From Sva-07 sp963715285 (lineage in GTDB: Bacteria; Actinomycetota; Acidimicrobiia; Acidimicrobiales; Ilumatobacteraceae): a stretch of DNA of 64,000 bases. Below, piece by piece: positions 11,005 to 19,863 of this stretch; position 1 is the first letter of the stretch, and every line of letters starts with the position of its first letter. Below the pieces are notes generated by a model. The model was not told where the DNA came from, ran no database searches, and was given only the letters and a program-made list of their open reading frames with translations. The stretch lies in assembly GCA_963715285.1 (NCBI GenBank), contig CAVQRU010000033.1, positions 1 to 64,000 of the forward strand, in the 5' to 3' direction. The translations under genes and the position numbers were made by a program.

Positions 11005-11549
11005 GTGTCGGACGCGCGCTCACCAGACCTGCCGCCTCCGCCCGCACCGACCTCCGGCGTGGGAGCTGCGCTGCCTCCACCCGGTCCACCGATCGCCGAC
11101 GATTCGTTCCCCGGCACGATGGTCGACGCACCCACCCCCCGCCCGCACCGGCCCGGCGAGCTGACGGCGGCATGGCGCGCCGCGCTGGTGGCGACGTGGG
11201 TCGGCGTGTTGCTGGCCTACTTGGCGGTGTGGAAGACGAGCGAGGAGATCGGCATCGCCACCTGGTGGCTCGGTCCGCGCTCCAACCCACAGCCCGTGCT
11301 GGTGCGACTGATCCCGTTCTTCGTCACCGCGGTGTTCGGCATCCTCGCGGGCTACAACGTGCGACGGATGCCGTGGATCAGCCTCGGCGGTTCGGTGGTG
11401 CTGGCGCTGATCGCCGTCCCCGACCTGTCACGGTCGATCGGGTTGGCGACGATCGAGTTCACGATCGCGGGCGCGGTGGCGTTGGTGTCGCTCGCATCGC
11501 TCACCGGCACCTATCGGGCTGCCAAGCCCGACGCAGGAGCGACCGGTAG
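11005..11549 (+). pseudogene. Small membrane protein; frame lost just before its stop
   Basis: A GTG at 11005 opens VSDARSPDLPPPPAPTSG, a Pro-rich leader, then four hydrophobic segments: AALVATWVGVLLAYLAVW, LIPFFVTAVFGILAGYN, ISLGGSVVLALIAVPDL and FTIAGAVALVSLASLTG. The coding frame meets no stop before argG and would run 1.4 kb through it to 12984, which is implausible. A one-base deletion in the last 30 bases would bring the TAG at 11547 into frame and leave an intact protein of about 181 residues with 11 bp before argG. No family recognised. Function unknown; the position suggests co-transcription with argG. Confidence 0.6.
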
Positions 11550-11560
11550 CGTCCTGGCCC

Positions 11561-12919
11561 ATGCCCGACAGCTCCTCGTCGAACACCGGCGCCTCCAACG
11601 CCAAGGTCCTGATGTCACTGCCGGTCGGCGAGCGCGTGGGGATCGCGTTCTCGGGCGGCCTCGACACGTCGGCCGCCGTCGCGTGGATGCGCGATCGGGG
11701 AGCGATCCCGTACACGTACACCGCCGACCTCGGCCAGTACGACGAGCCCGAGCTCGACACCGTCCCCGACCGCGCCAAGGTCTACGGGGCCGAGGAGGCT
11801 CGCCTGGTCGACTGCCGCGACGAACTGGTGCGCGAAGGCCTGATCGCCCTGCAGTGCGGTGCCTTCCACATCACCACGGCGGGCAAGACCTACTTCAACA
11901 CCACGCCACTCGGGCGGGCGGTGACCGGCACCCTGCTGGTGCGCGCCATGCAGGACGACGGCGTCGACGTGTGGGGCGACGGCTCGACCTACAAGGGCAA
12001 CGACATCGAGCGGTTCTACCGCTACGGCCTGCTCGTCAACCCGAACCTGCGGATCTACAAGCCGTGGCTCGATCCGACCTTCGTCGACGAACTCGGCGGC
12101 CGCCAGGGCATGAGCGAGTTCCTCCAGGCCCGCGATCTGCCCTACCGCGACTCGGTCGAGAAGGCGTACTCGACCGATGCCAACATCTGGGGCGCCACCC
12201 ACGAGGCGAAGTCGCTCGAGGAACTCGACACGAGCATGGAGATCGTCAACCCGATCATGGGCGTCGCCCACTGGGATCCGGCGGTCGAGATCACCACCGA
12301 GGACGTCTCGGTGCGTTTCGAGGAGGGCTGGCCGGTGGCGATCAACGGCGAGACGTTCTCCTCCCCCGTCGACCTGGTGATGGAGGCGAACGCGATCGGC
12401 GGCCGTCACGGACTCGGGATGAGCGATCAGATCGAGAACCGCATCATCGAGGCCAAGAGCCGCGGGATCTACGAGGGCCCGGCGCTGGCCCTGCTGCACA
12501 TCTGCTACGAGCGACTCGTGACGGGCATCCACAACGAGAACACGATCGAGAACTACCGCACGATGGGCCGCCGCCTCGGCCGCCTGTTGTACGAGGGCCG
12601 CTGGTTCGACCCGCAGAGCCTGATGCTTCGCGAGCCGCTGTTGCGCTGGGTCGGCTCCGCGATCACCGGCGAGGTCACGGTGCGCCTGCGGCGCGGCGAC
12701 GACTACTCGATCCTGGACACGGTGAGCGAGAACCTCACGTACGAACCCGACCGCCTGTCGATGGAACGGGTGGAGGACGCCGCGTTCGGCCCGCTCGACC
12801 GCATCGGCCAGCTGACGATGCGCAATCTCGACATCACCGACACCCGCAACAAGCTCGACGTGTACCGCCAGGTGGGCTCCCTCGGCCCCGGCGACGTCAC
12901 CCCGGCGCTCGACCGCTGA
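11561..12919 (+). CDS. argG: Argininosuccinate synthase
   Basis: 452 residues. Joins citrulline and aspartate with ATP to give argininosuccinate, the penultimate step of arginine synthesis. The N-terminal PP-loop GIAFSGGLDTSAAVAWM binds ATP, and GDGSTYKGNDIERFYRYG and DANIWGATHEAKSLEEL are substrate-site blocks. The sequence and length match the long, E. coli-like subclass rather than the shorter (about 400-residue) ArgG common in Gram-positive bacteria. The start ATG at 11561 is followed by a short Ser/Asn-rich leader. No other arg genes are adjacent. Confidence 0.95.
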   Translation: MPDSSSSNTGASNAKVLMSLPVGERVGIAFSGGLDTSAAVAWMRDRGAIPYTYTADLGQYDEPELDTVPDRAKVYGAEEARLVDCRDELVREGLIALQCGAFHITTAGKTYFNTTPLGRAVTGTLLVRAMQDDGVDVWGDGSTYKGNDIERFYRYGLLVNPNLRIYKPWLDPTFVDELGGRQGMSEFLQARDLPYRDSVEKAYSTDANIWGATHEAKSLEELDTSMEIVNPIMGVAHWDPAVEITTEDVSVRFEEGWPVAINGETFSSPVDLVMEANAIGGRHGLGMSDQIENRIIEAKSRGIYEGPALALLHICYERLVTGIHNENTIENYRTMGRRLGRLLYEGRWFDPQSLMLREPLLRWVGSAITGEVTVRLRRGDDYSILDTVSENLTYEPDRLSMERVEDAAFGPLDRIGQLTMRNLDITDTRNKLDVYRQVGSLGPGDVTPALDR

Positions 12920-12935
12920 GCCCCACTCGACCACG

Positions 12936-13062
12936 CTCGGCCGTCAGCGTCAGCAACAACGCACGAATCGCGCCTGTGTGCTGACGCTGTCAACCAGGGA
13001 CCGCGCGCTCGGTCGTCAGCGTCGGCAACAACGCACGGCGTGTGGATGTGTGCTGACGCTGA
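12936..13062. repeat. Two tandem copies (72-bp period) of an imperfect stem-loop element
   Basis: In the 161-bp gap between convergent argG and the M20 peptidase gene, two copies of a similar unit follow each other. Copy 1 has CAGCGTCAGCA at 12945-12955 and its exact reverse complement TGCTGACGCTG at 12979-12989. Copy 2 has CAGCGTCGGCA at 13017-13027 (one change) and TGCTGACGCTG at 13051-13061. Both carry CAACAACGCAC after the left arm. The shared arms are 11 bp with loops of about 23 nt. They may act as a bidirectional terminator or be members of a dispersed palindromic repeat family. Confidence 0.7.
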
Positions 13063-13080
13063 TCGAGTGGGCGGCGCCGG

Positions 13081-14205
13081 TCAGGCCGGCGCATCGCCGG
13101 CGCAGATGCGTTCGACGAGCGCGGCGACCAGGCGGGCACGATCGGGCATCGTGTCGACCACGACGAACTCGTGGTCGGCGTGCGCTCCCCCGCCGACGGC
13201 ACCGAGCCCGTCGAGCGTCGGCACCCCGATCGCGGCGGTGAAGTTACCGTCGCTGCCGCCACCCACGGCGTAACCGGCAAGCCCGGGGGCGACCGCCTCC
13301 GCGAGCGGCATCAGGGTGGCCGACGCCGACTCGGGCATCGGCGGGCGGTTGATCGCACCCGACACCTCGATCGTCGAGTCGGGGTCGACCGGACGCAACG
13401 CCGCCATCGCCGCTTCGACACGATCCTTCTCGTCGGCCGATTCGACGCGCACGTCGACCTTGATCCGGCCCTGGGCCGGCACGACGTTGTCGGCCGTGCC
13501 CGCCGACGCCACCGTCGGGGTGACGGTCGTGCCCACCTCGGGGCGGCCGAGCTCGTTGATCGCCAACACCTGATGGGCCACCTCGACCAGCGCGTTGACG
13601 CCCTTCTCCGGCTCGAGGCCGGCATGTGATGCCCGGCCGTGCACGACGACGTCGAACGTGCCACACCCCTTGCGGCCCGTCTTCAACGCGCCCCCGTCGG
13701 CCGACGGCTCGAGGACCAGCACCGCACCGCAGGCCCGTGCCCGCTCCTCGATCAGCTCGCGCGATGCGCCCGAGCCGACCTCCTCGTCGGCGCTGAACAG
13801 CAACTCGACCCCCGAGAGGTCGTCGAGCGTCGCGAGCCCGTGCAGCGCCTGCACGATGCCCGCGAGCATGTCGAACACTCCGGGTCCGGTGACCCGACCA
13901 CCGGCAACGGTGAACGGGCGGGCAGCGAGCGCTCCGACCGGGAACACCGTGTCGTGATGTCCGAGCAGCAAGACCTTGGGATCACCACCGCCCGACCAGT
14001 GAACGTGCGGGCCTGCTGGGCTGTCGACGAGCCTCGCCGGAGATCCCAGGTGACGCTCGATCATCGCCGCCAGCGTCTCGGCCGACGCCTGCAGGGCCGC
14101 GAGGTCGAGCGAGGGAGATTCGATCTCGACCAACGTGCGCAGGTCGTCGAGCATCGCCGCGAGCGAGAAGGTGGCCGCATCCAGGGTGGTGCTCACCGCA
14201 CCCAC
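13081..14205 (-). CDS. M20 family metallopeptidase (carboxypeptidase G2-like)
   Basis: 374 residues. Cytoplasmic di-zinc amidohydrolase or aminoacyl peptidase. Metal ligands are visible in LLLGHHDTVFP, GPGVFDMLAGIV, and FSADEEVGSGAS (the EE pair includes the general base). RASHAGLEPEKGVNAL marks the dimerisation domain insertion, and GGGAHADHEFV carries the last metal-binding His. The HDTVFPxG and FDMLAG forms resemble the glutamate carboxypeptidase/CPG2 branch of the family, so a C-terminal glutamate or N-acyl amino acid is a reasonable guess for the substrate. The GTG at 14196 is an alternative start. Confidence 0.87.
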   Translation of the reverse strand: MGAVSTTLDAATFSLAAMLDDLRTLVEIESPSLDLAALQASAETLAAMIERHLGSPARLVDSPAGPHVHWSGGGDPKVLLLGHHDTVFPVGALAARPFTVAGGRVTGPGVFDMLAGIVQALHGLATLDDLSGVELLFSADEEVGSGASRELIEERARACGAVLVLEPSADGGALKTGRKGCGTFDVVVHGRASHAGLEPEKGVNALVEVAHQVLAINELGRPEVGTTVTPTVASAGTADNVVPAQGRIKVDVRVESADEKDRVEAAMAALRPVDPDSTIEVSGAINRPPMPESASATLMPLAEAVAPGLAGYAVGGGSDGNFTAAIGVPTLDGLGAVGGGAHADHEFVVVDTMPDRARLVAALVERICAGDAPA

Positions 14206-14258
14206 CGTATTGGCTCCGACGCCCCGATGCAGTGACGAATGTTGCTTGACTGTCGGAC

Positions 14259-15089
14259 ATGCCGACCGGCTCCGACCACCGCAGGGAACTCGCCGAGTTC
14301 CTGCGGTCGCGGCGAGAGGCGACCCGCCCCGAACAGGTCGGCCTGCCGAGTGGCCGCGGTCGCCGCACCCCGGGCCTCCGCCGCGAGGAGGTGGCGATGC
14401 TCGCCGGTGTGTCGCTCACCTGGTACACGTGGCTCGAACAGGGCCGGCGGATCAACGCCTCGAACGACGTGCTCCTCGCGATCGGGCGGGCGCTGCGTCT
14501 CGACGAGGCCGGCCTCGACCATCTGTTGTCGTTGACCGAACCGGGCACCGCCACGCTCGCCGCTCCGGCCGAGGCGCCGAGCGCACTCGTGCGGTTGCTC
14601 GACGCCCTGATGCCGGCGCCCGCCTACGTGCTCGGACCCGTCTGGGAGTTCGTCGGCTGGAACACCGCGCAGGAGCGGCTCTACCCCCGCATCGTCGACC
14701 TCGAACCGCCCCGCCGCAATCTGATGTGGGTGCTGTTCGCCGACCCGCACACGCGCGACCTGATCGTCGACTGGGACATCCACGCCCGCCAGGCGTTGGC
14801 CGAGTTCCGGTCGGCCACCTCGACGATCCGCCACGACCCGGCGATGGTCGAACTCGTCGGCCTCCTGACGTCCGAGAGCAGCGAGTTCGCCGACTGGTGG
14901 CGCGACCACGACGTGTCGGGATTCGAGACACGCCTGCGCCGGTTCCGGCATCCGGCCGCGGGAGAGCTGACGTTCGAGTATCAGCAGCTGGCCCCGGCCG
15001 AGTGGCCTGCGTTGCGCGTCGTTGCCCAGTTGCCGGTGCCCGGCGACGACTCCGCCGAGCGACTCGCCGTGCGTCACTACCTCGTCTGA
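14259..15089 (+). CDS. XRE family transcriptional regulator with MmyB-like ligand domain
   Basis: 276 residues. The N-terminal helix-turn-helix is seen in RRTPGLRREEVAMLAGVSLTW with YTWLEQGRRINASNDVL following, the conserved signature of MmyB-type regulators (TPGLRREEVA.LAGVS..WYT.LEQGR). From about residue 100 a PAS-like ligand domain follows (PAYVLGPVWEFVGWN, LMWVLFADP, FRHPAAGELTFEYQQL), matching the MmyB-like sensor family, some of which bind fatty acids. It starts 53 bp from the divergent M20 peptidase gene, so that gene or itself may be its target. The ligand is not known. Confidence 0.88.
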   Translation: MPTGSDHRRELAEFLRSRREATRPEQVGLPSGRGRRTPGLRREEVAMLAGVSLTWYTWLEQGRRINASNDVLLAIGRALRLDEAGLDHLLSLTEPGTATLAAPAEAPSALVRLLDALMPAPAYVLGPVWEFVGWNTAQERLYPRIVDLEPPRRNLMWVLFADPHTRDLIVDWDIHARQALAEFRSATSTIRHDPAMVELVGLLTSESSEFADWWRDHDVSGFETRLRRFRHPAAGELTFEYQQLAPAEWPALRVVAQLPVPGDDSAERLAVRHYLV

Positions 15090-15104
15090 CGAACCAGCAG
15101 AAGA

Positions 15105-15139
15105 GAATGAGACGTGGGGTCAGACCCCACGTCTCATTC
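15105..15139. repeat. Palindromic repeat with GGGGTC-A-GACCCC core, copy 1
   Basis: A perfect inverted repeat: 17-bp arms at 15105-15121 and 15123-15139 around a single A. The centre is GGGGTC A GACCCC and the outer arm begins GAATGAGACGT. It lies 16 bp after the XRE regulator stop and 81 bp before the next start. The same core recurs at 18694, 50020 and 52724 in this window, and copy 3 shares nearly the whole arm. This fits a dispersed repetitive extragenic palindrome rather than a gene-specific terminator. Confidence 0.85.
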
Positions 15140-15220
15140 GCAGCGCCGTTGACCGGGCGCTCGACCGGGTGCGTCGGATGAGGTACAACAGGGTGGGGCA
15201 TCGCAACGAGAGGAGCCGAT

Positions 15221-18200
15221 GTGACGATCGACAGCTCGGGCACCGACCAGCGCCGGGCGCGGCACCCGTACGAACTCGACGACCGGTTCCGCCTCGAGGA
15301 CGGGACCGTCTTCCTCTCGGGCCTCCAGGCCGTGGCCCGCCTTCCGGTCGACCAGCTGCGGCTCGACCGCCGGCTCGGCCTCACGACCGCCGCGTTCGCG
15401 TCGGGCTACCAGGGATCGCCGGTCGGCACGTTCACCGAGGAGTTGCGACGGGCCGCCGCCACCGTGGCCGACCTGCCGATCGTGGTACAGCCCGCCGTCA
15501 ACGAGGAGCTCGCCGCCACCGCGGTGATGGGCAGCCAGCTGGCGATGACGTTGCCCGATGCCCGCTACGACGGCATCGTCGGCGTCTGGTACGGCAAGGG
15601 TCCCGGCTTCGATCGCAGCAGCGACGCGATCCGCCACGCGGTGTTCTCGGGCACGTCGATGCACGGTGGCGTCGTCGCCGTGGTCGGCGACGACCCGGCG
15701 GCGAAGTCGTCGACACTGCCCTCGTCGAGCGACGCGACGATGGTCGACCTCCACATGCCGGTGCTCTTCCCCGGCGACGTGCAGGAGGCGCTCGACCTCG
15801 GTCGTCACGCGGTCGCCCTGTCCCGGTCGTGCGGGTTGTGGGCAGGCCTGAAGCTGGTGACCGCGGTCGCCGACGGCACCGGCACGGTCGACGTGCACCC
15901 CGACCGGGTCCGCCCGACCGCGCCGGTGGTCGAGATCGACGGCGAGCCGTTCCGTCCACGGCCCAACGGTCGCCTGATCACGCCGTACACGATCGAGATG
16001 GAGCGCGAGTTCCAGGAGGTGCGGTGGGGCCTCGCACGCCGCTACGGCGTCGACAACCACCTCAACCGCGTCGTCGTGCGCACCGCCGACGACTGGCTCG
16101 GCATCGCCGCCAGCGGGCACACGTTCCACGAGCTCCGCGAGGCGCTCCGGGTGCTCGGGTTCGCCACCGACGACGATCTGCGACGGGCGGGCATCCGGCT
16201 GTTCCAACTGTTGATGCCGGTGCCCCTCGACCCCGCGCAGGCCCGCGAGTTCGCCGAGGGGCTGGAGGAGGTGCTCGTCGTCGAGGAGAAGAACCCGACA
16301 CTCGAGCAGCTCCTGAAGGGATCGTTCTACGACGGTTCGCACCACCCACGGGTGGTCGGTCGTCGCGACGAACACGGCGACCTGCTCGTTCCCGGCCACG
16401 GCACGCTCGATGTCGACGCGTTGCTCGCCCCGCTCCACGCCCGCCTGTCGGTACGACTCGCCGGCCGACTCCGGCCGATCGACGAATTCGTGACACCACC
16501 GCGCCCGCGGATCCCGCTCACGGTCAACCGGGCGCCGTTCTACTGCTCGGGGTGCCCGCACAACCGCAGCACCCGCGCCGAGCCGGGCACGCTCGTCGGC
16601 GGCGGGATCGGCTGCCACGCGATGGTCGCGATGATGGACCCCGAGCGCGTCGGTGACATCGTCGGGCTGACGTGCATGGGCAACGAAGGCGCCCAGTGGA
16701 TCGGCATGGCGCCGTTCGTCGACCGCGACCATCTCGTGCAGAACCTCGGCGACGGCACGTTCTTCCACTCCGGCTCGCTCGCCGTGCGCGCCGCCGTCGC
16801 CGCCGGCGTCCACCTCACCTACAAGCTGCTCTACAACGGCACGGTCGCGATGACCGGGGGGCAGGACCCGCAGGGGCAGATGTCGGTGCCGGACCTCGCC
16901 GCGATGTTGCTGCTGGAAGGGGTGACCAGGGTGATCGTGACGAGCGACGACCCGGATCGCCACCCGAGGGCATCGTTCCCCGACTCGGTCGACGTGTGGG
17001 ACCGCTCACGGTTCCAGGAGGCCGAACGGGCGCTCGCGGACACGCCCGGTGTCACCGTGCTCATCCACGACCAGGCGTGCGCCGCGGAGAACCGGCGCGG
17101 GCGGGCGCGTGGCTCGATCGCCACGCCCGGGTTCCGGGTCGTGATCAACGAGCGGGTCTGCGAGGGGTGCGGTGACTGCGGCGACAAGAGCAACTGCCTG
17201 TCGGTGCAACCGGTCGACACGCCGTGGGGCCGCAAGACACGGATCCACCAGACGAGCTGCAACTTCGACTTCTCGTGCCTGCAGGGCGACTGCCCGTCGT
17301 TCGCCACCGTCACCACCGAGACGATCGTCACCACCGGCGGCCCGGCGGCCCGGCGTAGTCGCTCGGAACCTCCCGAACGATTGGCGGCCCCGCGTCCACC
17401 GATCGTCGACGTCGACGACTTCACGATCCGAATGGCCGGCATCGGTGGCACCGGCGTGGTGACCGTCAGTCAGATCCTCGGTACTGCGGCGATGCTCGAC
17501 GGCCGGTACGTGCGCGGCCTCGACCAGACCGGGTTGTCCCAGAAGGCCGGGCCGGTCGTCAGCGATCTCCGGATCGGCACCACCGGCGCAGCCGCGTCGA
17601 ACCACGCGAACGTCGGGGGTGTCGACTGCCTCTTGGCGTTCGATCTCCTGGTGGGGGCGAGCGACTCGAACCTCACCGGCGTCCGCCCCGAGCGCACCGT
17701 GGTGGTCGCATCCACCGATGCGGTACCGACCGGACAGATGGTCACCCATCCCGACGTCGCGCCGCCGAGCGCGTCGGTACTGCTCGACCGCGTCGGGCAG
17801 GTGAGCCGGGCGGCCGACAACCGCTACCTCGATGCGGCCGCCCTCGCCGACGGCTTGCTCGGCTCGACCACGACCGCCAACATCGTGGTGCTCGGTGCGG
17901 CCGTTCAGGTCGGCGCCGTTCCGGTCGACCCCGAGGCCATCGAGCGGGCGATCGGTCTCAATGGTGTTGCCGTCGACACGAACATCGCGGCGTTCCGATG
18001 GGGCCGCGCCTGGATCGACGACCGCGATGCCGTGGAACGGGCTGCCGACCTGCCGACGACACCGCGGCCCGAAACCGCCGACGAGCTGATCGAACGGCTC
18101 GCCGACGACCTCGTCGACTACCAGTCGGCTGCCTACGCCGACCGATTCCGTGTCGTCGTCGCCGAGGTGCGCGCCACGGAGACACGCGTCGCTCCCGGCT

Positions 18201-18688
18201 CGACCGCACTGACCGCGACGGTCGCTCGTCAGCTCCACCGGCTGATGGCGTACAAGGACGAGTACGAGGTGGCCCGCCTGCTGCTCGCCGACGAGGCACG
18301 AACCGCCTACGAGGTGGTCGGAGGCCCGCGCACGAGCATCACCTACCACCTGCATCCACCGATGCTGCGAGCGATCGGTGTCGAGCGCAAGCTGAAGCTT
18401 CGCCGCAGCGCCGTGCCGACCCTCCGCGCGCTTCGGGCATCGAAGGCGCTCCGCGGCACCCTCGCCGACCCGTTCCGGTGGGCAGAGGTGCGCCGAGTCG
18501 AGCGGGCGATGATCCCGGAGTACGTCGATGCGGTCGGCCGACTGCAGCGCCGGCTGCGCGCCGACAACCTCGACGACGCCGTCGAGATCGCCTCGCTCCC
18601 CGACCAGGTGCGCGGCTACGAGGATCTCAAACTCCGCCGCGCCGCGGCCTACCGCGCCGAACTCGCCCGCCGCCTGCGCCCCTGGTGA
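15221..18688 (+). CDS. Indolepyruvate:ferredoxin oxidoreductase family protein (fused subunits)
   Basis: 1155 residues, cytoplasmic. Oxidatively decarboxylates 2-keto acids (indolepyruvate or related aryl or branched keto acids) to acyl-CoA, reducing ferredoxin. Order of domains: an N-terminal pyrimidine-binding region (ASGYQGSPVGTF, YGKGPGFDRSSDA); a TPP-binding region with CSGCPHNRST, GGGIGCHAM and GNEGAQWIG; a ferredoxin-like motif CEGCGDCGDKSNC with further Cys in TSCNFDFSCLQGDCPSF; and a C-terminal gamma domain with AGIGGTGVVTVSQIL and GLDQTGLSQKAGPVVSD. The GTG start at 15221 is decided by GAGAGGAG just upstream; the overlapping ATG there is followed at once by a stop codon. It stands alone between two palindromic repeats. 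Confidence 0.92.
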   Translation: MTIDSSGTDQRRARHPYELDDRFRLEDGTVFLSGLQAVARLPVDQLRLDRRLGLTTAAFASGYQGSPVGTFTEELRRAAATVADLPIVVQPAVNEELAATAVMGSQLAMTLPDARYDGIVGVWYGKGPGFDRSSDAIRHAVFSGTSMHGGVVAVVGDDPAAKSSTLPSSSDATMVDLHMPVLFPGDVQEALDLGRHAVALSRSCGLWAGLKLVTAVADGTGTVDVHPDRVRPTAPVVEIDGEPFRPRPNGRLITPYTIEMEREFQEVRWGLARRYGVDNHLNRVVVRTADDWLGIAASGHTFHELREALRVLGFATDDDLRRAGIRLFQLLMPVPLDPAQAREFAEGLEEVLVVEEKNPTLEQLLKGSFYDGSHHPRVVGRRDEHGDLLVPGHGTLDVDALLAPLHARLSVRLAGRLRPIDEFVTPPRPRIPLTVNRAPFYCSGCPHNRSTRAEPGTLVGGGIGCHAMVAMMDPERVGDIVGLTCMGNEGAQWIGMAPFVDRDHLVQNLGDGTFFHSGSLAVRAAVAAGVHLTYKLLYNGTVAMTGGQDPQGQMSVPDLAAMLLLEGVTRVIVTSDDPDRHPRASFPDSVDVWDRSRFQEAERALADTPGVTVLIHDQACAAENRRGRARGSIATPGFRVVINERVCEGCGDCGDKSNCLSVQPVDTPWGRKTRIHQTSCNFDFSCLQGDCPSFATVTTETIVTTGGPAARRSRSEPPERLAAPRPPIVDVDDFTIRMAGIGGTGVVTVSQILGTAAMLDGRYVRGLDQTGLSQKAGPVVSDLRIGTTGAAASNHANVGGVDCLLAFDLLVGASDSNLTGVRPERTVVVASTDAVPTGQMVTHPDVAPPSASVLLDRVGQVSRAADNRYLDAAALADGLLGSTTTANIVVLGAAVQVGAVPVDPEAIERAIGLNGVAVDTNIAAFRWGRAWIDDRDAVERAADLPTTPRPETADELIERLADDLVDYQSAAYADRFRVVVAEVRATETRVAPGSTALTATVARQLHRLMAYKDEYEVARLLLADEARTAYEVVGGPRTSITYHLHPPMLRAIGVERKLKLRRSAVPTLRALRASKALRGTLADPFRWAEVRRVERAMIPEYVDAVGRLQRRLRADNLDDAVEIASLPDQVRGYEDLKLRRAAAYRAELARRLRPW

Positions 18689-18693
18689 CGCGA

Positions 18694-18722
18694 TTGCAGC
18701 AGGGGTCTGACCCCTGCTGCAA
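18694..18722. repeat. Palindromic repeat with GGGGTC-T-GACCCC core, copy 2
   Basis: A perfect inverted repeat with 14-bp arms at 18694-18707 and 18709-18722 around one T; the outer arm reads TTGCAGCA. It begins 6 bp after the oxidoreductase stop and ends 34 bp before the exchanger start. The core is that of copies 1, 3 and 4, while the outer arms differ from copies 1 and 3. The arms therefore vary in pairs, keeping the hairpin. Confidence 0.85.
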
Positions 18723-18756
18723 CGCGGGCGGTCGGGGCCTAGCCTCGGGCGCCGAG

Positions 18757-19863
18757 ATGAGCGCCGCGACCGTACTGCTGTTGATCGTGGGCCTCGTGGC
18801 ACTCGTGGTGGGCGCCGAGGGCCTCGTGCGTGGTGCCTCGCGCCTCGCTGCACGCACCGGGATGTCGAGCGTCGTGATCGGGCTCACGGTGGTCGCGTTC
18901 GGGACGAGCGCCCCCGAGTTGGCGGTCAGCGTCGGCGACAGCATCCGCGGCGGCGACGAGGCCGGATCGATCGCGATCGGCAACGTCGTCGGGTCGAACA
19001 TCGCCAACATCCTGTTGGTGCTCGGGCTCGCCGCCGCTGTCGGCGGGTCGTTGTTCGTCGCCCAGCGCATCGTGCAACTCGACGTGCCGATCATGATCGG
19101 TGTGTCGGTGCTCGTGTTGCTGTTCGTGCTCGACGAAGAGCTCGGACGGGTCGAGGGGGCGATCCTCGTCGTGTTGCTCGTCGGCTACATCTCGTGGACG
19201 GTGATCGCTGCCACCCGCGGCTCCGCCCCCGCCATCGTGGCCGAGTACGACGAAGCACTCGACCCGGAGAAGCTCGCGCAGTCGTCGGTGCTCACCGACC
19301 TCGGCTACCTCGTCGCAGGGCTCGCGCTGCTGGTGGTCGGGTCGCAGGCGCTCGTCGGGTCGGCCAGCGACATCGCCGGAGCCCTGGGTGTCAGCGACCT
19401 CGTGATCGGCCTCACGGTCGTCGCGATCGGCACGTCGCTCCCGGAGGTCGCCACGTCGGTGCTCGCAGCGCTCCGCGGTGAGCGCGACCTGGCGGTGGGC
19501 AACGCGATCGGATCGAACCTGTTCAACCTGATGGCGGTCCTGGGGATCACCGCGATCGTCTCGCCGAACGCCCTGTCGGTCGCCGCCAGCGCCGTGCGCG
19601 TCGACATCCCGGTGATGGTGGCGGTGGCGGTCGCCTGTCTCCCCGTGTTCGCCAACGGCCACGTCCTCAACCGCTGGGAGGGCTTCGTGTTCCTCGTGCT
19701 CTACGCCGGCTACATCGTGTGGCTGGTGCTCGATGCCAACCAGCACGGATTGCGCGATGCGTACGGCAGCGCCATGGTGTTCTTCGTGATCCCGGTGATC
19801 GCCGTGACGATCATGGTGATGTGGGCACGAGGGCGATCCGCCTCGTTCAACGTGTCGTCCTGA
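18757..19863 (+). CDS. Sodium/calcium exchanger family (CaCA) membrane protein
   Basis: 368 residues and about ten membrane segments. It shows the two inverted alpha repeats that form the ion site: VVIGLTVVAFGTSAPELAVS in the first half and LVIGLTVVAIGTSLPEVATS in the second, each followed by AIGN(V/A)(V/I)GSN. The two Glu residues of the PE dipeptides coordinate the ions. It should exchange Ca2+ (or another cation) against Na+ or H+ at the cytoplasmic membrane. The ATG at 18757 is the first that keeps the N-terminal helix MSAATVLLLIVGLVAL intact. Its 3' end overlaps the convergent kinase gene by 17 bp. Confidence 0.92.
   Translation: MSAATVLLLIVGLVALVVGAEGLVRGASRLAARTGMSSVVIGLTVVAFGTSAPELAVSVGDSIRGGDEAGSIAIGNVVGSNIANILLVLGLAAAVGGSLFVAQRIVQLDVPIMIGVSVLVLLFVLDEELGRVEGAILVVLLVGYISWTVIAATRGSAPAIVAEYDEALDPEKLAQSSVLTDLGYLVAGLALLVVGSQALVGSASDIAGALGVSDLVIGLTVVAIGTSLPEVATSVLAALRGERDLAVGNAIGSNLFNLMAVLGITAIVSPNALSVAASAVRVDIPVMVAVAVACLPVFANGHVLNRWEGFVFLVLYAGYIVWLVLDANQHGLRDAYGSAMVFFVIPVIAVTIMVMWARGRSASFNVSS

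Noticed and set aside
10903..12984. 693-residue plus-strand open frame
   Set aside because: Only the segment from 11005 to about 11545 looks like protein; the rest is an off-frame reading of argG with Arg/Gly-rich low-complexity output.
15134..16963. 609-residue minus-strand open frame under the oxidoreductase gene
   Set aside because: High-GC antisense frame with Arg/His/Asp-rich composition and no family motif.
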